The position numbers and the translations under genes are program-made. Source: UBA1715 sp045600045 (lineage in GTDB: Bacteria > Bacteroidota > Bacteroidia > Bacteroidales > UBA1715). Taken from it: 18,528 nt of DNA. Position 1 is the first letter of the stretch. Each line of letters begins with the position of its first letter. Shown here piece after piece: positions 1 through 7,129 of this stretch. The notes under the pieces are model-generated. The model made no database searches, was not told the DNA's origin, and saw only the letters and a list, made by a program, of their open reading frames with translations. Location of the stretch: contig JAZRXD010000078.1 of the NCBI GenBank assembly GCA_045600045.1, positions 1-18,528 on the forward strand, given 5' to 3'.

Positions 1-48
1 TATGGATATCATTATGGATACTACCATTACTATGGAGATGAATCATAA
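1..48 (+). CDS. C-terminal tail of a probable polysaccharide tyrosine autokinase (Wzc-like), 5' truncated by window edge
   Basis: An open frame runs from base 1 to a TAA at 46-48 and encodes YGYHYGYYHYYGDES. Seven of these 15 residues are tyrosine, alternating with glycine and histidine. A short tyrosine cluster at the extreme C-terminus is the hallmark of bacterial tyrosine kinases (BY-kinases such as Wzc), which autophosphorylate there to control polysaccharide chain length and export. The next genes, gmd and fcl, make a nucleotide sugar for surface polysaccharide, which fits. The kinase domain, Walker motifs and membrane segments lie outside the window, so the family is inferred from the tail and context only. 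Another tyrosine/glycine-rich protein remains possible. Confidence 0.6.
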   Translation, partial: YGYHYGYYHYYGDES

Positions 49-101
49 AAACTGAATCTTATTCAATCGAGAAAGATTGCAACAAATAAGAGAACTCGAA
101 A

Positions 102-1193
102 ATGAAAACAGCAATGATAACAGGAATCACAGGTCAGGATGGATCCTATCTTGCTGAATTTTTATTGGATAAAGGTTATGATGTTCACGGCTTAATTCGA
201 AGATCTTCAACGGATTATAGAGAAAGAATTGCTCATTTAGAAGGGGAAAAAAATTTTCACTTACATTATGCGGATTTAACTGATTCGATGAGTCTTTGTC
301 AGGTTGTTAGAAAAATTCAACCTGACGAAATATATAATTTGGCTGCGCAAAGTCATGTTCAAGTGAGTTTTGATTCTCCTGAATTGACGGCAAATGTTGA
401 TGCATTAGGTACACTTAGGATTTTGGAGGCGATTCGCCAATGTGGACTGGAACAATCCTGCAGAATATATCAGGCTTCCACGTCTGAGTTATATGGAAAA
501 GTAGAAGATGTTCCTCAAAACGAATTGACTCCGTTTCATCCATATTCTCCGTATGCTGTTGCAAAATTATACGGCTTTTGGATTGTTAAAGAATATCGCG
601 AAGCATACAATATGTTTTGTTGCTCGGGTATATTGTTCAATCACGAAAGTGAACGTCGGGGGGAAACTTTTGTCACACGAAAGATAACTTTGGCTGCAGC
701 TCGTATTGCTCAAGGTAAACAAGAAAAATTATTACTAGGTAATATGTCTTCTTTACGCGATTGGGGATATGCCAAAGATTATGTAGAGTGTATGTGGCAA
801 ATACTCCAATATGACAAACCGGAAGATTTTGTTATTGCAACAGGTGTTCAACATTCGGTTCGGGAATTTTGTTATTTGGCGTTTAAAAATGTTGGAATAG
901 AGTTGGAGTTCGTGGGCGAAGGCGTGAACGAACAAGGAATAGATAAGAAAACAGGAAAAGTTGTTGTGCAAGTTTCTCCAGATTTTTATAGACCGACAGA
1001 TGTGGTGAATTTATTGGGGGATTCTACAAAAGCAAAGAATTTGTTGGGCTGGGATGCCTCAAAAAAAACTTCGTTTGAGGATTTGGTGAAAATCATGGTT
1101 GATTCAGATATGAAAAAAGTTGCTAAAGAATGTCTCGTTTCGGAAGAACGAATGAATTTAGCTGAATATCTCGAAAAAGGAATCGTGAAATAA
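102..1193 (+). CDS. gmd: GDP-mannose 4,6-dehydratase
   Basis: Cytoplasmic short-chain dehydrogenase/reductase that converts GDP-D-mannose to GDP-4-keto-6-deoxy-D-mannose, the first step to GDP-L-fucose. At 363 residues it is of normal family length. The nucleotide-binding glycine motif GITGQDG is at residues 8-14. The catalytic set lies at T127 and E129 (in QASTSELYGK) and Y151-x3-K155 (SPYAVAKLYG), with the same spacing as T132/E134/Y156/K160 of the E. coli enzyme. The conserved stretch LFNHESERRGETFVTRKI is at about 178-195. The ATG at 102 starts exactly at the conserved N-terminus. It begins 53 bases after the preceding stop with no promoter that I can see, so it is probably co-transcribed with the gene upstream; fcl follows after 8 bases. 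Identification is firm. Confidence 0.97.
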   Translation: MKTAMITGITGQDGSYLAEFLLDKGYDVHGLIRRSSTDYRERIAHLEGEKNFHLHYADLTDSMSLCQVVRKIQPDEIYNLAAQSHVQVSFDSPELTANVDALGTLRILEAIRQCGLEQSCRIYQASTSELYGKVEDVPQNELTPFHPYSPYAVAKLYGFWIVKEYREAYNMFCCSGILFNHESERRGETFVTRKITLAAARIAQGKQEKLLLGNMSSLRDWGYAKDYVECMWQILQYDKPEDFVIATGVQHSVREFCYLAFKNVGIELEFVGEGVNEQGIDKKTGKVVVQVSPDFYRPTDVVNLLGDSTKAKNLLGWDASKKTSFEDLVKIMVDSDMKKVAKECLVSEERMNLAEYLEKGIVK

Positions 1194-1201
1194 TCTATAG
1201 C

Positions 1202-2305
1202 ATGTTAGATGAAAATTCTAAAATATATGTTGCTGGTCACAATGGATTGGTTGGTTCTGCAATTTGGAATAATCTAAAAAAAAGAGGATTCAAAAATCTT
1301 GTTGGTCGAACACATCAAGAATTAGATTTGCATGATGGCGTGGCTGTAAAGCATTTTTTTGACAATGAGAAACCTGATGTTGTGGTTTTGGCAGCAGCTC
1401 ATGTGGGTGGTATAATGGCTAATTTGCAATTTCGTGCTGATTTTATTTACCAAAACTTGCAAATCCAGCAAAATATTATTGGTGAATCTTTTCGCCATCA
1501 AGTTAAGAAATTGTTGTTTCTTGGTAGTACGTGCATTTATCCAAAAAATGCTCCTCAGCCCATGCCCGAGGACGTTTTGTTGACTTCGTCGTTGGAATAT
1601 ACAAATGAACCGTATGCAATTGCTAAAATTGCAGGATTAAAACTATGTGAAAGTTTCAATCTTCAGTATGGAACGAATTATATTGCAGTGATGCCGACGA
1701 ATTTGTATGGACCGAATGATAATTTTCATCTAGAAAATTCTCATGTCTTGCCAGCCATGATTCGCAAAATATATTTAGCGGATTGTTTGTATAGAAATGA
1801 TTTAGACAGTGTTCGCAAAGATTTGAATATTCGTTCGGTTGAAGGAATAAATGGTAGTAATTCCGAATTAGAAATAATACAGATTCTGAAGAAATATGGC
1901 ATATCTCTCAAAACTATTACTTTATGGGGTACGGGTAAGCCAATGCGTGAATTTCTTTGGAGCGAAGATATGGCTGATGCAAGTGTGCATGTTTTGTTGA
2001 ATGTGGATTTTAAGGATACGTACGATCCTTTGGATAAAAATATTCGTAATTGTCATATTAATGTAGGAACTGGAATTGAAATTAGCATAAAAGATGTTGC
2101 ATTGAAAATTGCTGCTGAAATTGGATATAAAGGAACAATTTTATGGGATTCGTCCAAACCAGACGGTACAATTAGGAAATTAACGGATGTGTCGAAACTA
2201 CATCGTCTGGGGTGGCATCATACCGTTGAAATTGACGAAGGCATTCATCGTTTGTTTGAATGGTATAAACAAGGAATTTGTATCAATCACAAATCGTTGC
2301 TATAA
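1202..2305 (+). CDS. fcl: GDP-L-fucose synthase (GDP-4-keto-6-deoxymannose 3,5-epimerase/4-reductase)
   Basis: Acts on the Gmd product: epimerises C3 and C5, then reduces C4 with NADPH to give GDP-L-fucose. The glycine motif AGHNGLVGSA is at residues 11-20. The catalytic residues expected by comparison with E. coli WcaG/Fcl are present: S109 and C111 (GSTCIYPK), Y138-x3-K142 (NEPYAIAK) and H181 (ENSHVLPAM). At 367 residues it is longer than the E. coli protein (321). The extra length is mainly an insertion at about residues 195-235, between the His-containing helix and the LWGTGKPMREFLW strand. As far as I recall, Bacteroidota homologues carry the same insertion, so it is not a local oddity. 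The start is 8 bases after the gmd stop, so the two form one transcriptional unit. No clear Shine-Dalgarno is present, as usual in this phylum. Confidence 0.97.
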   Translation: MLDENSKIYVAGHNGLVGSAIWNNLKKRGFKNLVGRTHQELDLHDGVAVKHFFDNEKPDVVVLAAAHVGGIMANLQFRADFIYQNLQIQQNIIGESFRHQVKKLLFLGSTCIYPKNAPQPMPEDVLLTSSLEYTNEPYAIAKIAGLKLCESFNLQYGTNYIAVMPTNLYGPNDNFHLENSHVLPAMIRKIYLADCLYRNDLDSVRKDLNIRSVEGINGSNSELEIIQILKKYGISLKTITLWGTGKPMREFLWSEDMADASVHVLLNVDFKDTYDPLDKNIRNCHINVGTGIEISIKDVALKIAAEIGYKGTILWDSSKPDGTIRKLTDVSKLHRLGWHHTVEIDEGIHRLFEWYKQGICINHKSLL

Positions 2306-2342
2306 AAGAACGTGGATTGTTCTTATTTTATAAAAAAAAATA

Positions 2343-2350
2343 TATATTTG
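2343..2350 (+). promoter_or_regulatory. Bacteroidota -7 promoter element (TATATTTG)
   Basis: TATATTTG is a perfect match to the TAnnTTTG -7 consensus of the Bacteroidota primary sigma factor. A TTG at 2317-2319 could be the -33 element, but the 23-base gap is longer than the usual 19-21. It lies 26 bases upstream of the ATG at 2377, giving a plausible leader of about 20 bases for the secreted protein gene. By this reading that gene is transcribed separately from gmd-fcl. Confidence 0.6.
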
Positions 2351-2376
2351 TACATATATCTTAAATAGTGAAATTT

Positions 2377-3249
2377 ATGAAAAAGATTGTAAGAATTTTC
2401 TCTCTTGTCGGTTTGACAGCTTTTATTGCTGCAAGTGCTCAAGCTCAAGATGTTAGTAATGCCAGAGGTTTCGTACAAGTGTATGATGTTGCTTCTGAAA
2501 ATAATTTGTCGTTGAATGAGTATAAACAATATCATTCAGAAAATGATTTGGCTGACATAAGTTATTTGTTTTGGTCAAGTCTTGGAAAAATGCAAGTAAA
2601 AATTGAAAACAAAACAAATGAGCCTATATATGTGAATTGGTCAAAATCTACATATACTGTTCAAGGTGTTGAACTTGCAATGACTCCTGATGAATCAAAA
2701 TTGAGTGATAATGACTACAATGTTTATAATAAATACAAAGCCAGTGAACCAACATTGACTGATATGGATTATGAATGGCAAAAAATTACAATGGGACGAG
2801 AAGAAAAGAAAGATGAAATTTCGGAGATTCTTGCAAAAAGTACTTACACAAAAGGTAATTACTATTTGATGCCAACAGAAAAGAATGTTGATCCAGGTTT
2901 GGTTTTGGATACAAATGCTACAAGTATCGAAGAAAAACACAATGTTGCAAAAAATCAAAAAGCAACTATTTATAAAGTTGACTACACAAAAGAAAATTCT
3001 CCTGTGGTTTTCGTTTGTAAAATAGTGGTATCTAACGATAAAGAATTCAAAACAAGTAGTGAAATCATAGAAAAATTCTATGTTTCTTCGGTTCGCGAAA
3101 TGGATGCAAAACATTTCCGTGGTAAAAAAATCGGTCAAACACCGGAAGGTTATGGAATCTATAAGTTCCCAGAAAGAAAAAGTACTTCTTTCTATGTTGA
3201 AATAAATCCACGTAATTCTGTTGATTTCAACAAACGTTTTGCTCGCTAG
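2377..3249 (+). CDS. Secreted or periplasmic protein of unknown function
   Basis: I do not recognise the family. The chosen ATG gives 290 residues with a textbook signal peptide: MKK, a hydrophobic core at about 7-18 (IFSLVGLTAFIAA), then a signal peptidase I site ASAQA|Q after residue 23. A GTG three codons upstream (2368) would add only MKF and is less likely. There is no lipobox cysteine, no transmembrane segment after the signal and no T9SS sorting domain. The mature protein is lysine- and glutamate-rich and hydrophilic. The segment KIENKTNEPIYVNWSKS at about 70-86 resembles a motif I associate with Bacteroidota envelope proteins of unknown function, where an 'uncommon linkage of polypeptide to N-K-T-N/D-x-P-I/L-Y-I-x-W' recurs; this is recall, not a search. 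It has its own -7 element and a strong terminator, so it is a single-gene unit set into a polysaccharide locus. Confidence 0.85.
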   Translation: MKKIVRIFSLVGLTAFIAASAQAQDVSNARGFVQVYDVASENNLSLNEYKQYHSENDLADISYLFWSSLGKMQVKIENKTNEPIYVNWSKSTYTVQGVELAMTPDESKLSDNDYNVYNKYKASEPTLTDMDYEWQKITMGREEKKDEISEILAKSTYTKGNYYLMPTEKNVDPGLVLDTNATSIEEKHNVAKNQKATIYKVDYTKENSPVVFVCKIVVSNDKEFKTSSEIIEKFYVSSVREMDAKHFRGKKIGQTPEGYGIYKFPERKSTSFYVEINPRNSVDFNKRFAR

Positions 3250-3265
3250 AATTCAAAGAAATAAT

Positions 3266-3302
3266 AAAAACGCCGAAGGTTTTGCCTCTCGGCGTTTTTT
3301 TT
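3266..3302 (+). terminator. Strong intrinsic terminator after the unknown secreted protein gene
   Basis: AAAAACGCCGA at 3266-3276 pairs perfectly with TCGGCGTTTTT at 3289-3299. A possible inner AGG/CCT extension exists, and the T-run covers 3295-3302. The stem begins 17 bases after the stop at 3249. It is the clearest terminator in the window. The ATG of the next gene follows only 12 bases after the T-run. Confidence 0.92.
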
Positions 3303-3314
3303 GCTTGAAAGTCA

Positions 3315-4517
3315 ATGAATGTCTTAGTTATTTGTAATAAATTTCCATATCCACCAACCGATGGGGGACAAATAGCTACGTTTTCTATGATTCGTGGCAT
3401 GGCGGAATTGGGACATTCGGTTACGGTTGCTGCGATAAATACGTCAAAACATTATTTTGATGTAACGAAATTACCAGAATCAGTAAAACAAATAGCTGAT
3501 TTTCAAAGCGTGTTTGTAAATACGGATTTAACAGCAAAAGATGCATTGTGCAATTTGTTGTGTTCTCGTTTGCCCTATACGGCAACGCGTTTTGTTGTTG
3601 ATGATTTTTTTTATTTACTTCGCCAAATTTTTTCTGAAAAAACATTTGATGTTGTTCAACTTGAAGGCTTATATATGTGTGCATATATCCCTTTGATTCG
3701 TCAATGTTCAAAGGCGAAAATTGCGTATCGTGCACATAATGTGGAATTTGAAATTTGGCAACGCTTAGCTAAAGAAACCAAAGGAAATTTTTTGAAAAAG
3801 TTTTATTTAAACAATTTGGCGAAGCGTGTGGAGCGTTTTGAAAAATCCATGCTCAATCAATATGATTTTATTGTTCCGATAACTAAACGAGATTGTGATT
3901 TGTATACCCAAATAGGAAATCAAAAACCTTCATTGGTGGCACCAACGGGAATATTTGTGAAAGATTTGCCGAAATTTCAACCTGCACTTCAAGAAACAAT
4001 ATCGTTGTTCCATTTGGGAGCTTTGGATTGGACGCCCAATCAACAAGGTTTGATATGGTTCTTGGAGAATTGTTGGCAACAAATACGAACCCAACATCCA
4101 GAAATACAATTGTTTGTGGCTGGGAGAAATGCTCCTGAATGGTTCGTTGAAAAGTTGAACATTCCTGGTGTGGTGTATATGGGTGAAGTTCCCAATGCAT
4201 ATGAATTTATGTCGCAACATACAATTATGATTGTTCCGTTATTAGCAGGAGGAGGTATGCGAATCAAAATATTGGAAGGTTTATCGTATGGAAAAATTAT
4301 CGTTTCCACCTCAATTGGAGCAGAAGGCATTTCTGCGGAAAACGATAAGGAGATTTGTATTGCGGATACACCTATCGAATTTATTGCCACAATAGAAAAA
4401 ATGTTGAAAAACAATGATTTGATTGTTCCCATTGGAAATTGTGCAAAACGGTTTGTGTGTGAAAAATATGACAATAATCTGATAATTGATAAATTACTTA
4501 ATTTTTATAAAAATTAA
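3315..4517 (+). CDS. Glycosyltransferase, GT4-like (GT-B fold)
   Basis: Probable cytoplasmic or membrane-associated sugar transferase of 400 residues acting in polysaccharide assembly. Donor and acceptor cannot be told from sequence. The N-terminal domain opens with NVLVICNKFPYPPTDGGQIATF (residues 2-23, described here in part: a beta strand, then the Pro-Tyr-Pro-Pro and Asp-Gly-Gly loop typical of GT4 enzymes). YRAHNVEFEIW is at 138-148. The C-terminal nucleotide-sugar domain starts near 230 with LFHLGALDWTPNQQG. MRIKILEGLSYGKIIVSTSI at 315-334 holds the conserved glutamate (E321) of the GT4 donor site. It resembles the 'Stp1' sugar-transferase group often found with exosortase or polysaccharide loci. 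The ATG lies just behind a strong terminator, so how it is transcribed is unclear. Its stop abuts the next start. Confidence 0.9.
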   Translation: MNVLVICNKFPYPPTDGGQIATFSMIRGMAELGHSVTVAAINTSKHYFDVTKLPESVKQIADFQSVFVNTDLTAKDALCNLLCSRLPYTATRFVVDDFFYLLRQIFSEKTFDVVQLEGLYMCAYIPLIRQCSKAKIAYRAHNVEFEIWQRLAKETKGNFLKKFYLNNLAKRVERFEKSMLNQYDFIVPITKRDCDLYTQIGNQKPSLVAPTGIFVKDLPKFQPALQETISLFHLGALDWTPNQQGLIWFLENCWQQIRTQHPEIQLFVAGRNAPEWFVEKLNIPGVVYMGEVPNAYEFMSQHTIMIVPLLAGGGMRIKILEGLSYGKIIVSTSIGAEGISAENDKEICIADTPIEFIATIEKMLKNNDLIVPIGNCAKRFVCEKYDNNLIIDKLLNFYKN

Positions 4518-5702
4518 ATGAAGCTGTTTGTCTTGTTGTCGAGAATACCTTGGCCGTTGGAAAAAGGCGATAAATTACGTGCGTTTCATCAAATAAAATG
4601 TCTTTCCCAAAACAATGAAATTCATTTAGTTGCTTTGAATGATTCTTCTTTGGTGGATAAAAAGAAAGCATTCGAAATAATGCAACCATATTGTGAATCC
4701 ATTCATTTTTATGATTTATCAAAATTTGGAATTTTATGGAATTTAGGCTTGTTCTTTTTTAAAAGAAAGCCGATTCAATGTGGTTATTTTTACAATAAAA
4801 AAATACACCGTGAAATTCATAAATTGATATTGTCGATAAAACCAGATATGTTGTTCGGTCAAATGGTGCGTGTTGCTCCATATTTTGTAAATGAACCAAT
4901 TCAGAAGTCAATTGACTATCAAGATGTTTTATCAATGGGAATGAAACGAAGAATGGATAATGCTTCGTTTTTCAAAAAGCCTGTATTCAAAATGGAATAT
5001 AAGCGTTTGTTACGATATGAACGGTTGGTTTTTGATTTATTTGACGTAAAAACGATTATAAGTGATTCCGACAGACAGTTGATAAATCATCCTAAAAAAA
5101 ACGAAATAATTGTGGTTCCGAATGGAGTTGATTTTGAGCATTATAAACCGATTCCTGCCGAAAAGAAATATGATATAATTTTTAGTGGAAATATGGCGTA
5201 TCCGCCAAACGTTAATGCCGTGGAATATTTCTCACAAGAAATTATGCCTTTGGTATGGAAGAAAATTCCAGAAGCAACTTTATGTATTGCAGGAGCAACT
5301 CCGTCGCCGTTGGTAAAAGCTGTTGCAAGCGATAAAATTGTTGTGACGGGTTGGGTTGATGATATGCGTGAAATGTATGCACGGTCAAAAATATTTGTCG
5401 CACCAATGCGTATTGGAACAGGTTTGCAGAACAAACTTCTGGAAGCTATGTCAATGCAATTGCCATGCATAACAACACCTTTGGCCAATGGCTCATTGCT
5501 TGCAAAAGACGGAGTGGAAATATTAATCGGAAAAACAGTCGAACAGATTGCAAATCATATCGTTACCTTATTGCAAAATCAAAATTTTGCCAATGCAATG
5601 GCACAAAAAGGGAATGAATTTGTTCGTAATATGTACGATTGGAAAAATACAACAGCAATAATGGAGAATGCAATGAAAGATTCTCTAGCATACAAGTTGT
5701 AA
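4518..5702 (+). CDS. Glycosyltransferase, GT4-like (Stp1-type)
   Basis: Second GT-B sugar transferase, 394 residues. Its ATG is the base directly after the stop of the preceding glycosyltransferase, so the pair should be translationally coupled. The N-terminus LSRIPWPLEKGDKLRAFHQI (residues 7-26) matches the loop seen in the Stp1/TIGR03087-like sugar transferases (from memory, not a search). VVPNGVDFEHYKP is at 199-211. The C-terminal domain holds SGNMAYPPNVNAVEYF at 223-238 and IGTGLQNKLLEAMSMQLPCI at 299-318, which carries the donor-site glutamate (E309). The two proteins share architecture but are clearly diverged, so they probably add different sugars or linkages. The specific reaction cannot be assigned. 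Confidence 0.9.
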   Translation: MKLFVLLSRIPWPLEKGDKLRAFHQIKCLSQNNEIHLVALNDSSLVDKKKAFEIMQPYCESIHFYDLSKFGILWNLGLFFFKRKPIQCGYFYNKKIHREIHKLILSIKPDMLFGQMVRVAPYFVNEPIQKSIDYQDVLSMGMKRRMDNASFFKKPVFKMEYKRLLRYERLVFDLFDVKTIISDSDRQLINHPKKNEIIVVPNGVDFEHYKPIPAEKKYDIIFSGNMAYPPNVNAVEYFSQEIMPLVWKKIPEATLCIAGATPSPLVKAVASDKIVVTGWVDDMREMYARSKIFVAPMRIGTGLQNKLLEAMSMQLPCITTPLANGSLLAKDGVEILIGKTVEQIANHIVTLLQNQNFANAMAQKGNEFVRNMYDWKNTTAIMENAMKDSLAYKL

Positions 5703-5814
5703 GAGAATAAGTAAAGAATGTATTGGGCTTTTTCAAGAAAATAAAGAATTTGTTTTATTCTAATTTTTCCAAAATTTGTTTTTTGATTTATAGGATATAA
5801 TCGAATTCATATTG

Positions 5815-5822
5815 TATTTTTG
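5815..5822 (+). promoter_or_regulatory. Bacteroidota -7 promoter element (TATTTTTG) for the ribBA cluster
   Basis: TATTTTTG matches TAnnTTTG exactly and sits 42 bases before the ribBA ATG at 5865. The nearest TTG upstream (5783-5785) is 29 bases away, too far for a good -33 element. The 162-base gap 5703-5864 is otherwise AT-rich; I see no FMN riboswitch and no convincing terminator in it. Confidence 0.5.
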
Positions 5823-5864
5823 CAGAGTAGGTAAAAATATACTGTTGAATTAGAGTAATATTTG

Positions 5865-7112
5865 ATGGAGAATCAACAAAAAGAAATCAAGACAAAACTT
5901 GATACGATAGATGAGGCGATTAAGGAATTTCAAAAAGGAAATTTCGTGATTGTCGTTGATGATGAAGATCGTGAAAACGAAGGAGATTTTATAATTGCGG
6001 CCGAAAAAATCACTCCAGAAAAAGTGAATTTTATGATTAGTAATGGTCGTGGGGAATTGTGTGCGCCAATTAGCGAAGATAGATGTTCGGAATTGGAACT
6101 TGATATGCAAGTGGTGACAAATACATCGCTACATGAAACTCCGTTTACAGTTACCGTTGATTTGATTGGAAGTGGTTGTACCACAGGCGTTTCAATGTAC
6201 GATAGAGCAATGACAATTCGTGCTTTGGCAAATCCTGACACCAAACCTTCGGATTTGGCTCGTCCTGGACATATTCATCCGTTGCGTGCTCGAAATCGAG
6301 GTGTCCTTCGTCGTGCCGGTCATACAGAAGCAGCTGTTGATTTGGCTCGATTGGCGGGCTTTTCTCCCGCAGCGGCATTGATAGAGATTATCAATCCTGA
6401 TGGTACAATGGCTCGCTTGCCTCAATTATTGGAAATAGCGACAAAATTCGATTTGAAAATTGTTTCGATAAAAGATTTAATTGCTTATCGCTTAAAACAA
6501 GAATCTATTGTTGATAAAGGCGTTGAAGTTGATTTGCCGACGAAATACGGACATTTTCGCTTGATTCCGTTCCGTCAAAAATCAAATGGGTTGGAACACG
6601 TTGCGTTGATTAAGGGTGCTTGGGAAAAAGACGAACCTATTTTGGTTAGAATGCATTCTTCGTGTGCAACGGGCGATATTTTTGGTTCTATGCGTTGTGA
6701 ATGTGGCGATCAATTGCATAAAGCAATGGAAACGGTTGAAAAAGAAGGAAAAGGTGTTATTGTTTATTTGAGTCAGGAAGGGCGTGGAATTGGTCTGATG
6801 AATAAAATTGCCGCATATAAATTACAGGAAGAAGGTTTGGATACTGTTGATGCAAATTTGCAGCTTGGATTTGCAGCCGACGAACGTGATTATGGCGTTG
6901 GTGCGACTATTCTCCATGAATTGGGCGTCTCTAAAATTCGTCTGATGACCAACAATCCGAAAAAACGTGCAGGGTTGGAAGGATATGGACTTCAAATTGT
7001 TGAAAATGTTCCTATAGAAATTCCTGTAAATGAATATAATGAATATTATATGCAGACGAAGAAAGACAAAATGGGACATGTTCTTCATCTTTGCGGAAAA
7101 CAACATAATTAA
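5865..7112 (+). CDS. ribBA: Bifunctional 3,4-dihydroxy-2-butanone-4-phosphate synthase / GTP cyclohydrolase II
   Basis: Makes both riboflavin precursors: 3,4-dihydroxy-2-butanone 4-phosphate from ribulose 5-phosphate (RibB half) and the first pyrimidine intermediate from GTP (RibA half). Cytoplasmic, 415 residues, full length. RibB half, about 12-210: the acidic metal/substrate loop DDEDRENEGD at 32-41, C66 in GELCAPI, and H153 in RRAGHTEAAVDLARLAG. RibA half, about 218-410: zinc-binding C267-x10-C278-x-C280, SQEGRGIGL at 303-311 with the catalytic arginine, GFAADERDYG at about 335-344 and TNNPKK at 362-367. Both halves look active. The ATG at 5865 is preferred over an in-frame TTG one codon earlier. 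It leads a cluster with manA (17-base gap) and two DUF genes. Confidence 0.96.
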   Translation: MENQQKEIKTKLDTIDEAIKEFQKGNFVIVVDDEDRENEGDFIIAAEKITPEKVNFMISNGRGELCAPISEDRCSELELDMQVVTNTSLHETPFTVTVDLIGSGCTTGVSMYDRAMTIRALANPDTKPSDLARPGHIHPLRARNRGVLRRAGHTEAAVDLARLAGFSPAAALIEIINPDGTMARLPQLLEIATKFDLKIVSIKDLIAYRLKQESIVDKGVEVDLPTKYGHFRLIPFRQKSNGLEHVALIKGAWEKDEPILVRMHSSCATGDIFGSMRCECGDQLHKAMETVEKEGKGVIVYLSQEGRGIGLMNKIAAYKLQEEGLDTVDANLQLGFAADERDYGVGATILHELGVSKIRLMTNNPKKRAGLEGYGLQIVENVPIEIPVNEYNEYYMQTKKDKMGHVLHLCGKQHN

Positions 7113-7129
7113 CTCTAAAATTGAAGATT

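Noticed and set aside
53..65. Inverted repeat TGAAT/ATTCA before gmd
   Set aside because: Five A/T-rich pairs are expected by chance in such AT-rich DNA; there is no other sign of an operator.
1784..1906. Insertion in Fcl as a novel domain
   Set aside because: The extra ~35-40 residues compared with E. coli are, to my recollection, shared by Bacteroidota Fcl proteins.
2306..2324. Hairpin AAGAAC/GTTCTT just after fcl
   Set aside because: Six weak base pairs with a 7-base loop and a poor T-run; not convincing as a terminator, and it overlaps the possible -33 region.
2695..3138. Minus-strand open frame of 147 codons
   Set aside because: It lies fully within the signal-peptide-bearing gene on the + strand. 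Its translation is rich in Phe, Ile and Cys, as expected from the reverse of Lys/Glu/Thr codons.
4040..4474. Minus-strand open frame of 144 codons
   Set aside because: It is the shadow of the conserved C-terminal domain of the first glycosyltransferase.
5738..5767. Possible terminator after the second glycosyltransferase
   Set aside because: Only a short A/T stem (AATAAA/TTTATT) before a few T; far too weak to support.
5703..5864. FMN riboswitch upstream of ribBA
   Set aside because: The gap lacks the conserved G-rich RFN-element blocks and is too AT-rich; only a -7 promoter element is evident.
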